Assembly (NCBI GenBank): GCA_035523995.1
Contig: DATKPQ010000093.1
Location: 1-64,000 of the forward strand
DNA: 64,000 nt
Direction of reading: 5' to 3'
From: JASHVB01 sp035523995
GTDB taxonomy: Bacteria; Pseudomonadota; Alphaproteobacteria; Acetobacterales; Acetobacteraceae
Positions 1 to 10,461 of the stretch are shown here, one piece after another. How positions within the stretch are numbered: the first letter of the stretch is position 1; every line of letters starts with the position of its first letter. The translations under genes and the position numbers were made by a program. Below the pieces are notes generated by a model. It was given only the letters and a program-made list of their open reading frames with translations, searched no databases and was not told the origin of the DNA.

Positions 1-1425
1 CGTGTAGCGCTTCGCCGCCGCATCGTAAGCGTCATCGACCGAAACCGCCGGTGTCCCCGCCTGATGATACCACCGTTTGAACGGCCCGAGATCGACGCCG
101 GACGCGTCCTGCATCGCCGCGACGAAATCGTCGATCGTCACAGCGTTGTTGTCATGGCGCGCGAAATAAAGGTCCATGCCACGGCGGAAACCTGCGCGCC
201 CGATGATGGTGGCCATCATGCGGATCACTTCCGCGCCCTTCTGGTACACTGTCGCGGTGTAGAAATTGTCGATCGCCATATAGCTTTGCGGCTGGACGGG
301 ATGCGCCAGAGGGCCGGCGTCCTCGCGGAACTGGCCGGCGCGCAGCGCACGCACGTCGCCGATGCGTTTCACTGCGCGGCTGCCCTGGTCGGCGGAGAAT
401 TCCTGGTCGCGATAGACGGTTAGGCCTTCCTTCAAGGAAAGTTGGAACCAGTCGCGGCAGGTGACGCGGTTGCCGGTCCAGTTGTGGAAATACTCGTGTG
501 CGATCACTGATTCGATGCGCTGGAAATCGTCGTCGGTGGCGGATCCGGCCTGTGCCAGAATGTATTTGGTATTGAAGACGTTCAGGCCCTTATTCTCCAT
601 TGCGCCCATATTGAAATCGGAGACGGCGGCGATGTTGAACACGTCGAGGTCATATTCCAGGCCGAACACGTCCTCATCCCATTTCATTGCGGTTTTCAGC
701 GAGCGCATGGCGTGCCCGCAGCGGTCCTCGTCGCCGCTGCGCACCCAGATCCCGAGTTCCACGTGCCGGCCGGACCGTGTGGTGAAACTGTCCTTCACCG
801 CGACCAGATCGCCGGCCACCAGGGCGAACAGATAACAGGGTTTCGGGTGGGGATCGGTCCACATGATGCGGTGGCGGCCGTCGCCGAAATCTTCCACCGA
901 GCCGGGATTGCCGTTCGACAGCATCACCGGGATGCGTTGCTTGTCGGCGGTGATGGTGACGGTGTAGCGCGCCATCACGTCCGGCCGGTCGGGAAAATAC
1001 GTAATGCGGCGAAAGCCTTCAGCCTCGCACTGGGTGAAGAAGCTGCCGTTGGAGACGTAAAGGCCGCTGAGTTCGGTATTGTCCTTCGGCGCGATCTGCG
1101 TGTCGACCGCGAGTTCGCAGGTATCCGGCATGTCCGGAATGACCAGCACGCCGTCTTCGAGATGATATTGGTTGCCGCCCAGCGTTTCGCCGTCGCGGGC
1201 GAGGCGCAGCAGTGTCAGCGCCTCGCCATCCAGGCGCAGCGGCGCGTCCTGCGGCGCAGCGGGATTGCGGCGCAGCTTCAGGCGCGATCTGACGCGGGTG
1301 GCGGCTTCGTCGAGCTCGAAATGCAGGTCCGCCTGGTCTACCAGGAAGGGTGGCGGCTGGTAATCCGCAAGACGCACTTCGTGCGGGGTCGCCTGGGCCG
1401 CGATGTTGCTGGCATCGAGATGCAT
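1..1425 (-). CDS. pepN: Aminopeptidase N (M1 family), C-terminus off the left edge
   Basis: Zinc metallo-aminopeptidase that trims N-terminal residues from peptides in the cytoplasm. The reverse strand reads through a full N-terminal beta domain, then GAMEN near residue 271, the zinc motif HEYFHNW near 309 and the third zinc ligand in LKEGLTVY near 331, all intact. Roughly 475 of the usual 870-890 residues are inside the window and the rest lies beyond position 1. Two in-frame ATGs exist (1434 and 1425). I prefer 1425 because AAGGA lies eight bases before it, whereas the 1434 ATG directly abuts that same AAGG. The gene stands alone and a palindromic repeat lies upstream. Identity is secure; only the start choice is inferred. 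Confidence 0.95.
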   Translation of the reverse strand, partial: MHLDASNIAAQATPHEVRLADYQPPPFLVDQADLHFELDEAATRVRSRLKLRRNPAAPQDAPLRLDGEALTLLRLARDGETLGGNQYHLEDGVLVIPDMPDTCELAVDTQIAPKDNTELSGLYVSNGSFFTQCEAEGFRRITYFPDRPDVMARYTVTITADKQRIPVMLSNGNPGSVEDFGDGRHRIMWTDPHPKPCYLFALVAGDLVAVKDSFTTRSGRHVELGIWVRSGDEDRCGHAMRSLKTAMKWDEDVFGLEYDLDVFNIAAVSDFNMGAMENKGLNVFNTKYILAQAGSATDDDFQRIESVIAHEYFHNWTGNRVTCRDWFQLSLKEGLTVYRDQEFSADQGSRAVKRIGDVRALRAGQFREDAGPLAHPVQPQSYMAIDNFYTATVYQKGAEVIRMMATIIGRAGFRRGMDLYFARHDNNAVTIDDFVAAMQDASGVDLGPFKRWYHQAGTPAVSVDDAYDAAAKRYT

Positions 1426-1552
1426 GGCCGCCATCCTTGTCTGGCTGTGTGTCGTGGCCACGCCGGGGCGGGCCAAGGGTGGCAGTGTAGAGCGTTTTCG
1501 CCACGATCGGAATCGTGGACACCACGGTCATTGCGAGAATCGAGGTAACAAA

Positions 1553-1587
1553 TATCATTGCGAGGAGCGAAGCGACGAAGCAATCTC
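1553..1587. repeat. Dispersed palindromic repeat, copy 1
   Basis: The sequence runs from CATTGCGAGGAGCG to GCGACGAAGCAATC. Variants recur at 14723-14829, 36718-36751 and 56763-56832, always between genes. A weaker half copy (CATTGCGAGAATCG) lies about 20 bases to the left. It has the look of a short extragenic palindromic element. Confidence 0.75.
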
Positions 1588-1651
1588 CCGCGGCCCGAGG
1601 TTCTCGTGGCTTGGCGGGCACGAACGGCGCTGCCCCGGGACGTACCCGGTG

Positions 1652-2002
1652 CTACGCCGGCTTCTTGCGGCCTTTCGCGCGCCCAGCTTTCGCGCGACGT
1701 TCATCGTATTTCATGCCTTCCAGTTTCATGCCGTCCGGGTCCAAGAAAAACACAGCGCAGTAATCGTCGTAGTACTTGCCAGCGGGATCGACGATCTCCG
1801 AATGTAATTCGTTCCGCAGGAAAGCATTGAGTTCGTCCGTCTCCTTGCGGCTGCGCAATTGGAAGCCATAGTGGTGGAAGCCGACATCGCCGTTGCGGTA
1901 CGGCCGGCCTTGCGCGTCGGCGCAGGTGATCCAGTAGCGGGTCTTGCCGTTGGTCCAGCCGATATAGTCATCGTATTCGTCCGGAATCTCAAAGCCGAGG
2001 GG
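1652..2002 (-). pseudogene. 5'-truncated VOC/glyoxalase-fold protein
   Basis: The reverse frame gives about 117 residues typical of the C-terminal part of a small VOC (glyoxalase/dioxygenase superfamily) protein: EIPDEYDDYIGWTNGKTRYW, then FHHYGFQLRSR and YYDDYCAVFFLDPDGMKLE. The first roughly 30 residues, containing the opening beta-alpha-beta unit and first metal ligand, are missing. A TGA sits in frame immediately upstream at 2003-2005, where the sequence switches to an unrelated SEC-C-like fragment. The only internal ATG would give 68 residues. I read this as a decayed gene. Substrate cannot be inferred. Confidence 0.7.
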
Positions 2003-2232
2003 TCAAGTGGCGTTGCCGAAGCAAGGAATTGAATCTGCCTGCCCCGAAGATCGAAACCAGGATAAAACGCGCCACAAGGCACTATCGGAAGTACCTCGTC
2101 GAATTCAGCAGCAGCAAATGCGAATCCTGAAAAATGCAGACCGGAGCGATACGTTAGGCCTTTCGGTCGCCGCCATTTCACGCCAGACCGACACCAGCAT
2201 GGCGCGTTCCTCCCCATTTTCCGTTGCGGCAC
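2003..2232 (-). pseudogene. SEC-C-motif fragment fused to unrelated sequence
   Basis: The reverse frame opens with a GTG and reads a SEC-C-like zinc motif near its start (GRNAPCWCRSGVKW). It continues for about 55 residues of no recognised family and then runs into the VOC relic in a different frame. In intact proteins SEC-C is usually a short C-terminal tail with pattern GRNxPCxCGSGKKxKxCC, so this is likely a shard of a gene tail plus junk. The last part of the motif is altered (RSGVKWRR). Confidence 0.4.
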
Positions 2233-2386
2233 TGGCGGCTCTACAGCAAGGGCGGCAGAAAAATGGGTCTGCCAGATCGACCACGGAATCGATTTGGCTC
2301 CGCCATGGCATTGTCACCTGAATTGGTGAATCAATTTCAACACGACAAATTTCATCGCTTTATCTTCCCGATTTGGTTTGGCGTTT

Positions 2387-2408
2387 GGGAGGGGTCATCG
2401 CCCCTCCC
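2387..2408 (-). terminator. Candidate clpB terminator hairpin
   Basis: A perfect inverted repeat GGGAGGGG-TCATCG-CCCCTCCC starts 12 bases beyond the clpB stop. There is no clear T-run on the reverse strand, so intrinsic termination is only suggested. Confidence 0.45.
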
Positions 2409-2419
2409 TTGTTCAGCCC

Positions 2420-4999
<2,580 letters not shown>

Positions 5000-5081
5000 G
5001 TCTCTGTCCCTGTACGTAGGCGACTGCCCCAGTCCTCCGCCCCTTCCAGTAGGCAACGGAAACGTGAGCCTTTGGCAATCG

Positions 5082-5110
5082 AGGTGGGGCGTAGCAGACT
5101 GCCGCTCAAG
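5082..5110 (-). promoter_or_regulatory. Putative RpoH (sigma-32) promoter of clpB
   Basis: On the reverse strand CTTGAG (5105-5110) is followed after 15 bases by CCCCACCT (5082-5089). This fits the CTTG-N17-C/T-rich layout of alphaproteobacterial heat-shock promoters, and the position is 83-111 bases upstream of the ClpB start. The inference rests on motif similarity plus the expected heat regulation of clpB. Confidence 0.5.
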
Positions 5111-5122
5111 GGGGATCGCGGC

Positions 5123-5881
5123 ATGCGCATCGAATACCTGTATCGCTACCCGGTGAAGGGCCTCACCGCCGAAGCGCTGGAATGGACCGAGGTGGAGGAG
5201 GGCGGCTGCATCCCCTGGGACCGAGCTTTCGCGCTGGCCCAAGGCGACTCGGGCTTCGACCCCGCCGCGCCGGCCTGGCGTCAGAAGGCCAATTTCATGT
5301 GCCTGATGAAGAATGCCCGCATCGCATCCCTGTTCTCTTTCTTCGACCCTCGCACCGGCATGCTGGCGATTCGCGCACCGGACGGATCGGCGGTGGTGGA
5401 GAACGCCCTGACCGGCTCCGGGCGGGACCGGATCGGCGCCTTCCTGACCGAGTACCTGGGCGAGGAGGCGCGCGGCGCCCCGCGGTTCCACCACGTCCCC
5501 GGCCACAGCTTCTGTGACCAGCGGCAGAAGGTGGTAAGCCTGATCAACGTCGCCAGCCTGCGCGACTTCGAGGCACGGGTGGGCGCGCGGCGCCACCGGC
5601 GGCGCTTCCGGGCGAATGTATGGTTCTCCGGCGCGCCGGCCTGGAGCGAGCGGGATTGGGTCGGCCGATCGCTGCAGCTTGGCGGGGCGGTGCTGCGCGT
5701 GACCAAGGGAACCACCCGCTGCCCCGCGACCGAGGTGAACCCCACGACGGCCGAGCGCGACGCCAGCCCGGTCGAGGAACTGCGATCGCTCTACGGCCAT
5801 ATCGAGCTCGGCGTGCATGCCGAGGTGGTGGAGGGCGGCCGCTTCGCCGTGGGCGACGCGATCGAGGTGTTGCCTGATTAG
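5123..5881 (+). CDS. MOSC domain protein
   Basis: 252 residues with an N-terminal MOSC beta-barrel (RIEYLYRYPVKGLTAEAL, then GGCIPWDRAFAL) and a C-terminal MOSC core. The conserved cysteine sits in GTTRCPATEVNP, the residue family members use to handle sulfur or the molybdenum cofactor. The layout resembles YcbX/mARC-like proteins without an added ferredoxin domain, which reduce N-hydroxylated compounds. The substrate here is unknown. The ATG at 5123 is chosen because it begins the MOSC motif and has GGGGGA upstream; the frame is open further upstream but runs through the clpB promoter. Confidence 0.85.
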   Translation: MRIEYLYRYPVKGLTAEALEWTEVEEGGCIPWDRAFALAQGDSGFDPAAPAWRQKANFMCLMKNARIASLFSFFDPRTGMLAIRAPDGSAVVENALTGSGRDRIGAFLTEYLGEEARGAPRFHHVPGHSFCDQRQKVVSLINVASLRDFEARVGARRHRRRFRANVWFSGAPAWSERDWVGRSLQLGGAVLRVTKGTTRCPATEVNPTTAERDASPVEELRSLYGHIELGVHAEVVEGGRFAVGDAIEVLPD

Positions 5882-6325
5882 CGCCGTGCAAACCCTTTCT
5901 CGTGTCGGAGAAGCCCACGCAGGCAAGGCTCAAAGGACGGCAACGCTGGCCCTCATGCGCGCATGACCTGCTCCAACGCGGCACAGGGCTCCGCCGTATC
6001 GGCGGTACCTGCGACGTCGCCGCTGCCGGATCCCTCCCGCAGCGTTGCGATGGTTTGGGCGGCAGTTCCAGCGATCCGTGCGCGCCGGACGACTGATCTG
6101 CATCAATAATCCAATTGAAAGCCCGGCGCGCCTTACTCTGCGACAGTGCGCCTCGCGGCGGCTACCCGCGGCAAAACCGGATCAGACGGCCGGACGACTG
6201 CGCGGCCGAGACAACCAGGGGCAAGGCGCTCGTACTCGGCCTCCTCGTCACCTACCGGCACTGTTGTACGGCAGCCGCTCCACCAGACCGCGCCGCGGGG
6301 ACAACCGCGGCATGGAGCGCTCGCC
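5882..6325. other. Intergenic stretch with one FNR-like box
   Basis: About 440 bases between the MOSC gene and the next start. Open frames here lack recognisable protein character. The only structure noted is the FNR-like palindrome at 6093-6106, about 220 bases before the next gene. Confidence 0.5.
6093..6106. promoter_or_regulatory. FNR/CRP-family-like box
   Basis: CTGAT-CTGC-ATCAA matches the TTGAT-N4-ATCAA operator at nine of ten positions. It lies upstream of the hypothetical gene at 6326, which is convergent with a Crp/Fnr regulator. Confidence 0.45.
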
Positions 6326-6802
6326 ATGCAATCGACCGACCGTCGAAACTCCGGCCAATTATATACGATTCTGTTCCAGACGGTTGCCGCCGCCCTTGCG
6401 ATCAGCGTGGTCATCACGGCTTCGCTGCGGTTGGCCGATGCGCTGCGCCCGCAGAACGGAGACATCATAGCCTTCGTGCCCAGTACTGGCGGTGGCGTAT
6501 CGATCGAGGCAACGCTTGTTGCGCGAAGAGCAGGACGATCGCGCTCTGCTTTTTGCATACTTGATCCCAAGGTGATGCAGCAGTCCGGCGGCAGCCTGGT
6601 GATCGAAGCCGCGAACCTCGGCGGCATCCATGGCTACCGCGTGCATTGGGCCGGCGGCCGCACCAGCGCCGGTGCGGATTGCGGCCAATCGGCGAACCTG
6701 CTGCTGACTCCAGACGATATCGCCGAACTGTTGCTCGCAGCGAACACCGCGAACAGCGCCGCCAATTACAACAATCCCGGGATCGGCCGGCGCGCCAGAT
6801 AG
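6326..6802 (+). CDS. Hypothetical single-pass membrane protein
   Basis: 158 residues from ATG 6326. A single transmembrane helix spans about residues 14-38 (LYTILFQTVAAALAISVVIT), followed by a soluble domain that should face the periplasm. It has two cysteines (FCILDP and GADCGQS) that could pair, and an Asn/Ala-rich tail. I do not recognise the family. Its last 37 bases overlap the 3' end of the convergent Crp/Fnr gene, and an FNR-like box lies upstream, so joint regulation is possible. A longer start at 6146 would add an Arg-rich extension without protein character. Confidence 0.6.
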   Translation: MQSTDRRNSGQLYTILFQTVAAALAISVVITASLRLADALRPQNGDIIAFVPSTGGGVSIEATLVARRAGRSRSAFCILDPKVMQQSGGSLVIEAANLGGIHGYRVHWAGGRTSAGADCGQSANLLLTPDDIAELLLAANTANSAANYNNPGIGRRAR

Positions 6803-7536
6803 CGTTCGTCGAACCCGGCCAATGCCGACAGCGCCGCCACATCATGAATTGTCACACGTTGGCCCTCGATCGTCGCCAGCCCCTCGTCGCGAAGCGAGCG
6901 GATCATGCGGTTGATATGCGGCCCGCTCAGTCCGAGCACGTCGGCCATCAGCTCCTGTGTCAGCGGCAGGTTATAGGAACGTTCGTCGCCCAGCCCGACC
7001 GCCCGTAGCCGCACCAATAGCTCCAGAACCAAATGCGCCAGCCGCTGATAGGCCGAGCGGCGCCCCAGATTCACCAGGTGCTCGCCGAACATCGCCGCTT
7101 CGCTCGCCGAGGACCAGAACAACGCGGTCGCCACCCGCGGGAATCGTGAAAACAGGGCGAACAGCTTGGCAAATGGCACCGGGGCGATGATCACGTCAGT
7201 GACCGCGGACACCGAATTCACTGCGGCATCGAATAGACTGGAGGGGAGACCGATCAGGTCTCCGGGCAGACCAAGGTTCAATATCTGCCGCTTGCCGTCG
7301 GCAAGCACTTTGTAGCGCGACACCACGCCGCTGCAGAGGATGAAAAGCTGGTCGTAGCGCCGGCCGGCAACGATGATGTCCCGATGCCGCGCCAGCTTCC
7401 GCCGCGGTTCATGCAGTGCGGCGAGATAGTCGAATTCCTCGGCCGAGAGCGTCAGGTAGGCTGTCAGCTTGTCGGCCAATGGCAATGGTGGCTCGGACGC
7501 CTTCGGCGACTCGGCCAGCGCGGTCCCCCGAACCAT
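6766..7536 (-). CDS. Crp/Fnr-family transcriptional regulator
   Basis: 256 residues. An N-terminal cyclic-nucleotide-binding-fold sensor (about residues 20-140, with RDIIVAGRRYDQLFILCSG and LGLPGDLIGLPSS) is followed by a dimer helix and a C-terminal winged helix-turn-helix (MADVLGLSGPHINRMIRSL, about 190-215). The N-terminal cysteine cluster of true Fnr is absent, so direct oxygen sensing by a 4Fe-4S cluster is unlikely. It is divergent from a universal stress protein plus ClC channel pair, with an FNR-like box between them, which suggests it controls itself and that pair. The start at 7536 is the last upstream ATG before sequence with no family likeness. Confidence 0.85.
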   Translation of the reverse strand: MVRGTALAESPKASEPPLPLADKLTAYLTLSAEEFDYLAALHEPRRKLARHRDIIVAGRRYDQLFILCSGVVSRYKVLADGKRQILNLGLPGDLIGLPSSLFDAAVNSVSAVTDVIIAPVPFAKLFALFSRFPRVATALFWSSASEAAMFGEHLVNLGRRSAYQRLAHLVLELLVRLRAVGLGDERSYNLPLTQELMADVLGLSGPHINRMIRSLRDEGLATIEGQRVTIHDVAALSALAGFDERYLARRPIPGLL

Positions 7537-7633
7537 GCATGCCCTCGCACAAATCCTATCAGATCGAAACAGTGACGACGGGCGCTTGCCGAGCGTCTCT
7601 GTGCAAGCGCAGCACGCAATATGACACGCCGCA

Positions 7634-7647
7634 TTAATCCGCATCAA
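7634..7647. promoter_or_regulatory. FNR/CRP-family-like box in divergent spacer
   Basis: TTAAT-CCGC-ATCAA matches TTGAT-N4-ATCAA at nine of ten positions. It lies about 98 bases from the regulator start and 131 from the universal stress protein start, the natural place for an operator serving both. Confidence 0.55.
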
Positions 7648-7777
7648 TGTGCCAGTTTGTGGCGAGCCTTTCCGGCGCCGGCAATCATGCTGGCCGTATT
7701 GGGCTGCCGCGACTTCGGCGGAACCCCGGCCGTCATTTGATCGCGTCGTCCGGATCGGGCGGCGCACGGAGAAGGGA

Positions 7778-8623
7778 ATGAGTCTCAAGGACATTCTGGT
7801 GTGCCTCGACGCTGGACCAGCCAGCGCCGGCCGGCTGAACCTGGCCGTTGCCCTGGCGCGCGCGCAGGGCTCGGAACTCAGCGCCGCTTTCCTCGACGGC
7901 AGTGCGGGTTCAGAGCATCGCGACGCTGCCACGCTACTGGCCGGACTGGCGGCCCCGTCGCCTCGCGCAATCGAGTTGTCACGAGATGTCACGCTGGCCG
8001 CGGACCAGGAGGAATGCTTTCGCCGGTCTCAATGCGCGCTCGGCGCCCACGGCGGCTGGGACCACGTGGAGCAGGGCGACCTCGCGCGCCTGATCCATCT
8101 GGCGCGTACCCCCGACCTGGTCGTTATGGGGCAGATCAGCCCCCATGCGTGGCGATCGCCCTGGTGGCGCATCGACGACATCATTGTCGCCTGTGGCCGT
8201 CCGGTTCTGTTGGTCCCCTATGTCGGCAGCTATAGCGAGGTCGGCCGCCGCGTGCTGATCGCCTGGGATTGCTCACGCGAAGCATCGCGCGCACTGCACG
8301 ACGCCTTGCCGATCATCAAGGACGCGTTGACCGTGACGATCGTGACGGTTCGCAGCAGCGGCAGCGTGTCGCAGCACGACCGGGCCTCGATCAACCGTGT
8401 ATTGCGCCATCTGGCACGCCATGACGTTGACGCGCGCGCCGACCACATGGTTCGCGGCGACACCGCCGTTGCCGATGTCTTGCTCTCTGCGGCAATGGAT
8501 TGCGCGGCCGACCTGATCGTCGCCGGCGGCTATCACCGTGCCCCATGGCGCGAGGCTCTGGCCGGCGGCGTCAGCCGTTCGCTGCTGGACAGCATGACCG
8601 TCCCCGTTTTGATGTCGCATTAA
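7778..8623 (+). CDS. Tandem-domain universal stress protein
   Basis: 281 residues forming two UspA folds: residues 1-145 (MSLKDILVCLDAG, then LVVMGQIS and RPVLLVPY) and 150-281 (RRVLIAWDCS, then DLIVAGGYHRAPWREAL and TVPVLMSH). UspA proteins bind nucleotides and help cells survive energy or oxygen stress. The start has GAAGGGA just upstream. The stop is four bases from the ClC channel start, so the two are almost certainly one transcript. The exact nucleotide-binding ability is uncertain because the glycine loop is only partly conserved. Confidence 0.85.
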   Translation: MSLKDILVCLDAGPASAGRLNLAVALARAQGSELSAAFLDGSAGSEHRDAATLLAGLAAPSPRAIELSRDVTLAADQEECFRRSQCALGAHGGWDHVEQGDLARLIHLARTPDLVVMGQISPHAWRSPWWRIDDIIVACGRPVLLVPYVGSYSEVGRRVLIAWDCSREASRALHDALPIIKDALTVTIVTVRSSGSVSQHDRASINRVLRHLARHDVDARADHMVRGDTAVADVLLSAAMDCAADLIVAGGYHRAPWREALAGGVSRSLLDSMTVPVLMSH

Positions 8624-8627
8624 CGCC

Positions 8628-10436
8628 ATGAATTTCATGCCCCCATCGAACCGCAGCATCGTCACGGATCCTGTGCACGCCGCCGCGGCCGGCATCCGCC
8701 ATCTCGGTGATTTCACCACCACCCCCCGCGTGCTGGTTATCTCTGCGGTCGCCCTGATTGTCGGGATCGGCGGCACGGTTGCCGGCGTGATCTTGCTGCA
8801 CCTGATCTATCTCTTCACTAACATCGCCTATTTTGGCCGCTTCACAACCGCGAATCTCGAGCTCGGCGCCACCCCGCTGCCGCTTTGGTCGGTCGCCGTG
8901 CCGGTAGCGGGCTCGCTGGTTGTCGGTTTGATGGCCCGCTACGGCAGCGAAAAGATCCGCGGCCACGGCATCCCGGAAGCGATCGAGGCCATCCTGCTCG
9001 GTCGCAGCCAACTCGACCTTCGCGTGGCAATCCTGAAGCCGCTGTCGTCGGCGATTTCGATCGGCACCGGCGGCCCATTCGGTGCCGAGGGCCCGATCAT
9101 CATGACCGGCGGCGCCATCGGCTCCTTGATCGCGCAGGCACTGCCAGTCAGTGATGTGGAACGCAAGACGCTGCTCGTCGCCGGCGCCGCCGCCGGCATG
9201 ACGACGGTGTTCGGCACCCCGATCGCCGCCATCCTGCTCGCCGTGGAACTGCTGCTTTTCGAATGGACACCGCGCAGCTTCATCCCGGTGACGGTCGCCG
9301 CGATCACCGCCGAAGTGGCCCGCACCTATATCGGCCTTCCCTCGCCGCTATTTCCCTTCGCCGGCACCATGCCGACCACCTTGCTGGCGGTCGGCTGCTG
9401 GGTATTCGTCGGGCTGTGCAGCGGGCTGCTGTCAGGCTGCCTCACACAGCTTGTCTACGCCTGCGAGGACGGCTTCCTCAAACTGCCGATCCACTGGATG
9501 TGGTGGCCGATGCTGGGCGGACTGGTTGTCGGCATCGGCGGCCTGATCGACCCGCGTGCACTTGGCGTCGGCTATTACAACATCGCGCAGATGTTGCAGG
9601 GCCATGTCGTGGCCACCGGCGCCATGCTGCTGCTGGTGGTGAAAACCACCATTTGGGCGGTCGCGTTGGGCTCCGGCACCTCAGGCGGCGTGCTGGCGCC
9701 GCTGCTGATCATCGGCGGCGGCCTCGGCGCCGCCATGGCGCACATCCTGCCGCCGGCCAGCCCCGGATTCTGGGCGCTGCTCGCCATGTGCGCGACCATG
9801 GGTGGCACCATGCGCTCGCCCCTGACCGCGACGTTCTTCGCCGTGGAACTGACCGGCAATACCCACATCCTGCTGCCGCTGATCACCGCCTGCGCCACCG
9901 CGCATCTTGTGACCGTGCTGCTGATGCGCCGCTCGATCCTGACAGAGAAGGTCGCGCGCCGCGGCCATCATTTGGCCCGGGAATACCGCGTCGATCCGTT
10001 CGTGCTGACCCGCGTGCGCGAGATCATGGCAACCGACGTGCAGACCGTGCCCGACAGCATGACCCTGCACGAACTCGCTGCCTTCCTGACCGACCCCGAT
10101 ACGTATCATCCAAGCTTCCCCGTGGTCGATGCGCAACGTCGCGTGCTTGGCGTGGTGGACCCTCCGGCTGTCCTGCACTGGCGCCGCGCCGGGAAGAGCC
10201 GCAGCGCCACGTTGCGAACGTTGCTGGCCGCGAGCGATACCGTCGTCGCCTATCCGGACGAATACCTGGATTCGGTGATCGAACGCATGTCGCGCGCCAA
10301 TGTCGCGCACATGCCGGTGGTGTCGCGAGAAGACCGGGCACTCGTAGGCTATCTGGCGTGGAAGGACCTGTTGCGAGTGCGTACAAGATTGCAGGCCGAG
10401 GAACGCGAGCGGGTCGTGCTCTACCGCGTGCGGTAG
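8628..10436 (+). CDS. ClC-family chloride channel/antiporter with CBS pair
   Basis: 602 residues. The membrane core (about 40-440) carries the signature GTGGPFGAEGP at residues 147-157, including the gating glutamate typical of Cl-/H+ exchangers. A cytoplasmic CBS domain pair (about 465-595; REIMATDVQTV and NVAHMPVV) probably binds adenine nucleotides and tunes activity. It is in an operon with the universal stress protein and opposite a Crp/Fnr regulator, which suggests a role in pH or ionic homeostasis under stress. It ends close to a convergent gene. Confidence 0.92.
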   Translation: MNFMPPSNRSIVTDPVHAAAAGIRHLGDFTTTPRVLVISAVALIVGIGGTVAGVILLHLIYLFTNIAYFGRFTTANLELGATPLPLWSVAVPVAGSLVVGLMARYGSEKIRGHGIPEAIEAILLGRSQLDLRVAILKPLSSAISIGTGGPFGAEGPIIMTGGAIGSLIAQALPVSDVERKTLLVAGAAAGMTTVFGTPIAAILLAVELLLFEWTPRSFIPVTVAAITAEVARTYIGLPSPLFPFAGTMPTTLLAVGCWVFVGLCSGLLSGCLTQLVYACEDGFLKLPIHWMWWPMLGGLVVGIGGLIDPRALGVGYYNIAQMLQGHVVATGAMLLLVVKTTIWAVALGSGTSGGVLAPLLIIGGGLGAAMAHILPPASPGFWALLAMCATMGGTMRSPLTATFFAVELTGNTHILLPLITACATAHLVTVLLMRRSILTEKVARRGHHLAREYRVDPFVLTRVREIMATDVQTVPDSMTLHELAAFLTDPDTYHPSFPVVDAQRRVLGVVDPPAVLHWRRAGKSRSATLRTLLAASDTVVAYPDEYLDSVIERMSRANVAHMPVVSREDRALVGYLAWKDLLRVRTRLQAEERERVVLYRVR

Positions 10437-10461
10437 GCGGCAGTACCTGCGCTGTGCCTAC
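10433..10461. terminator. Candidate bidirectional hairpin between convergent genes
   Basis: GTAGGC and GCCTAC pair around an inner GCAG-TAC-CTGC palindrome. The structure overlaps both stop regions. There is no T-run, so the call is tentative. Confidence 0.3.
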
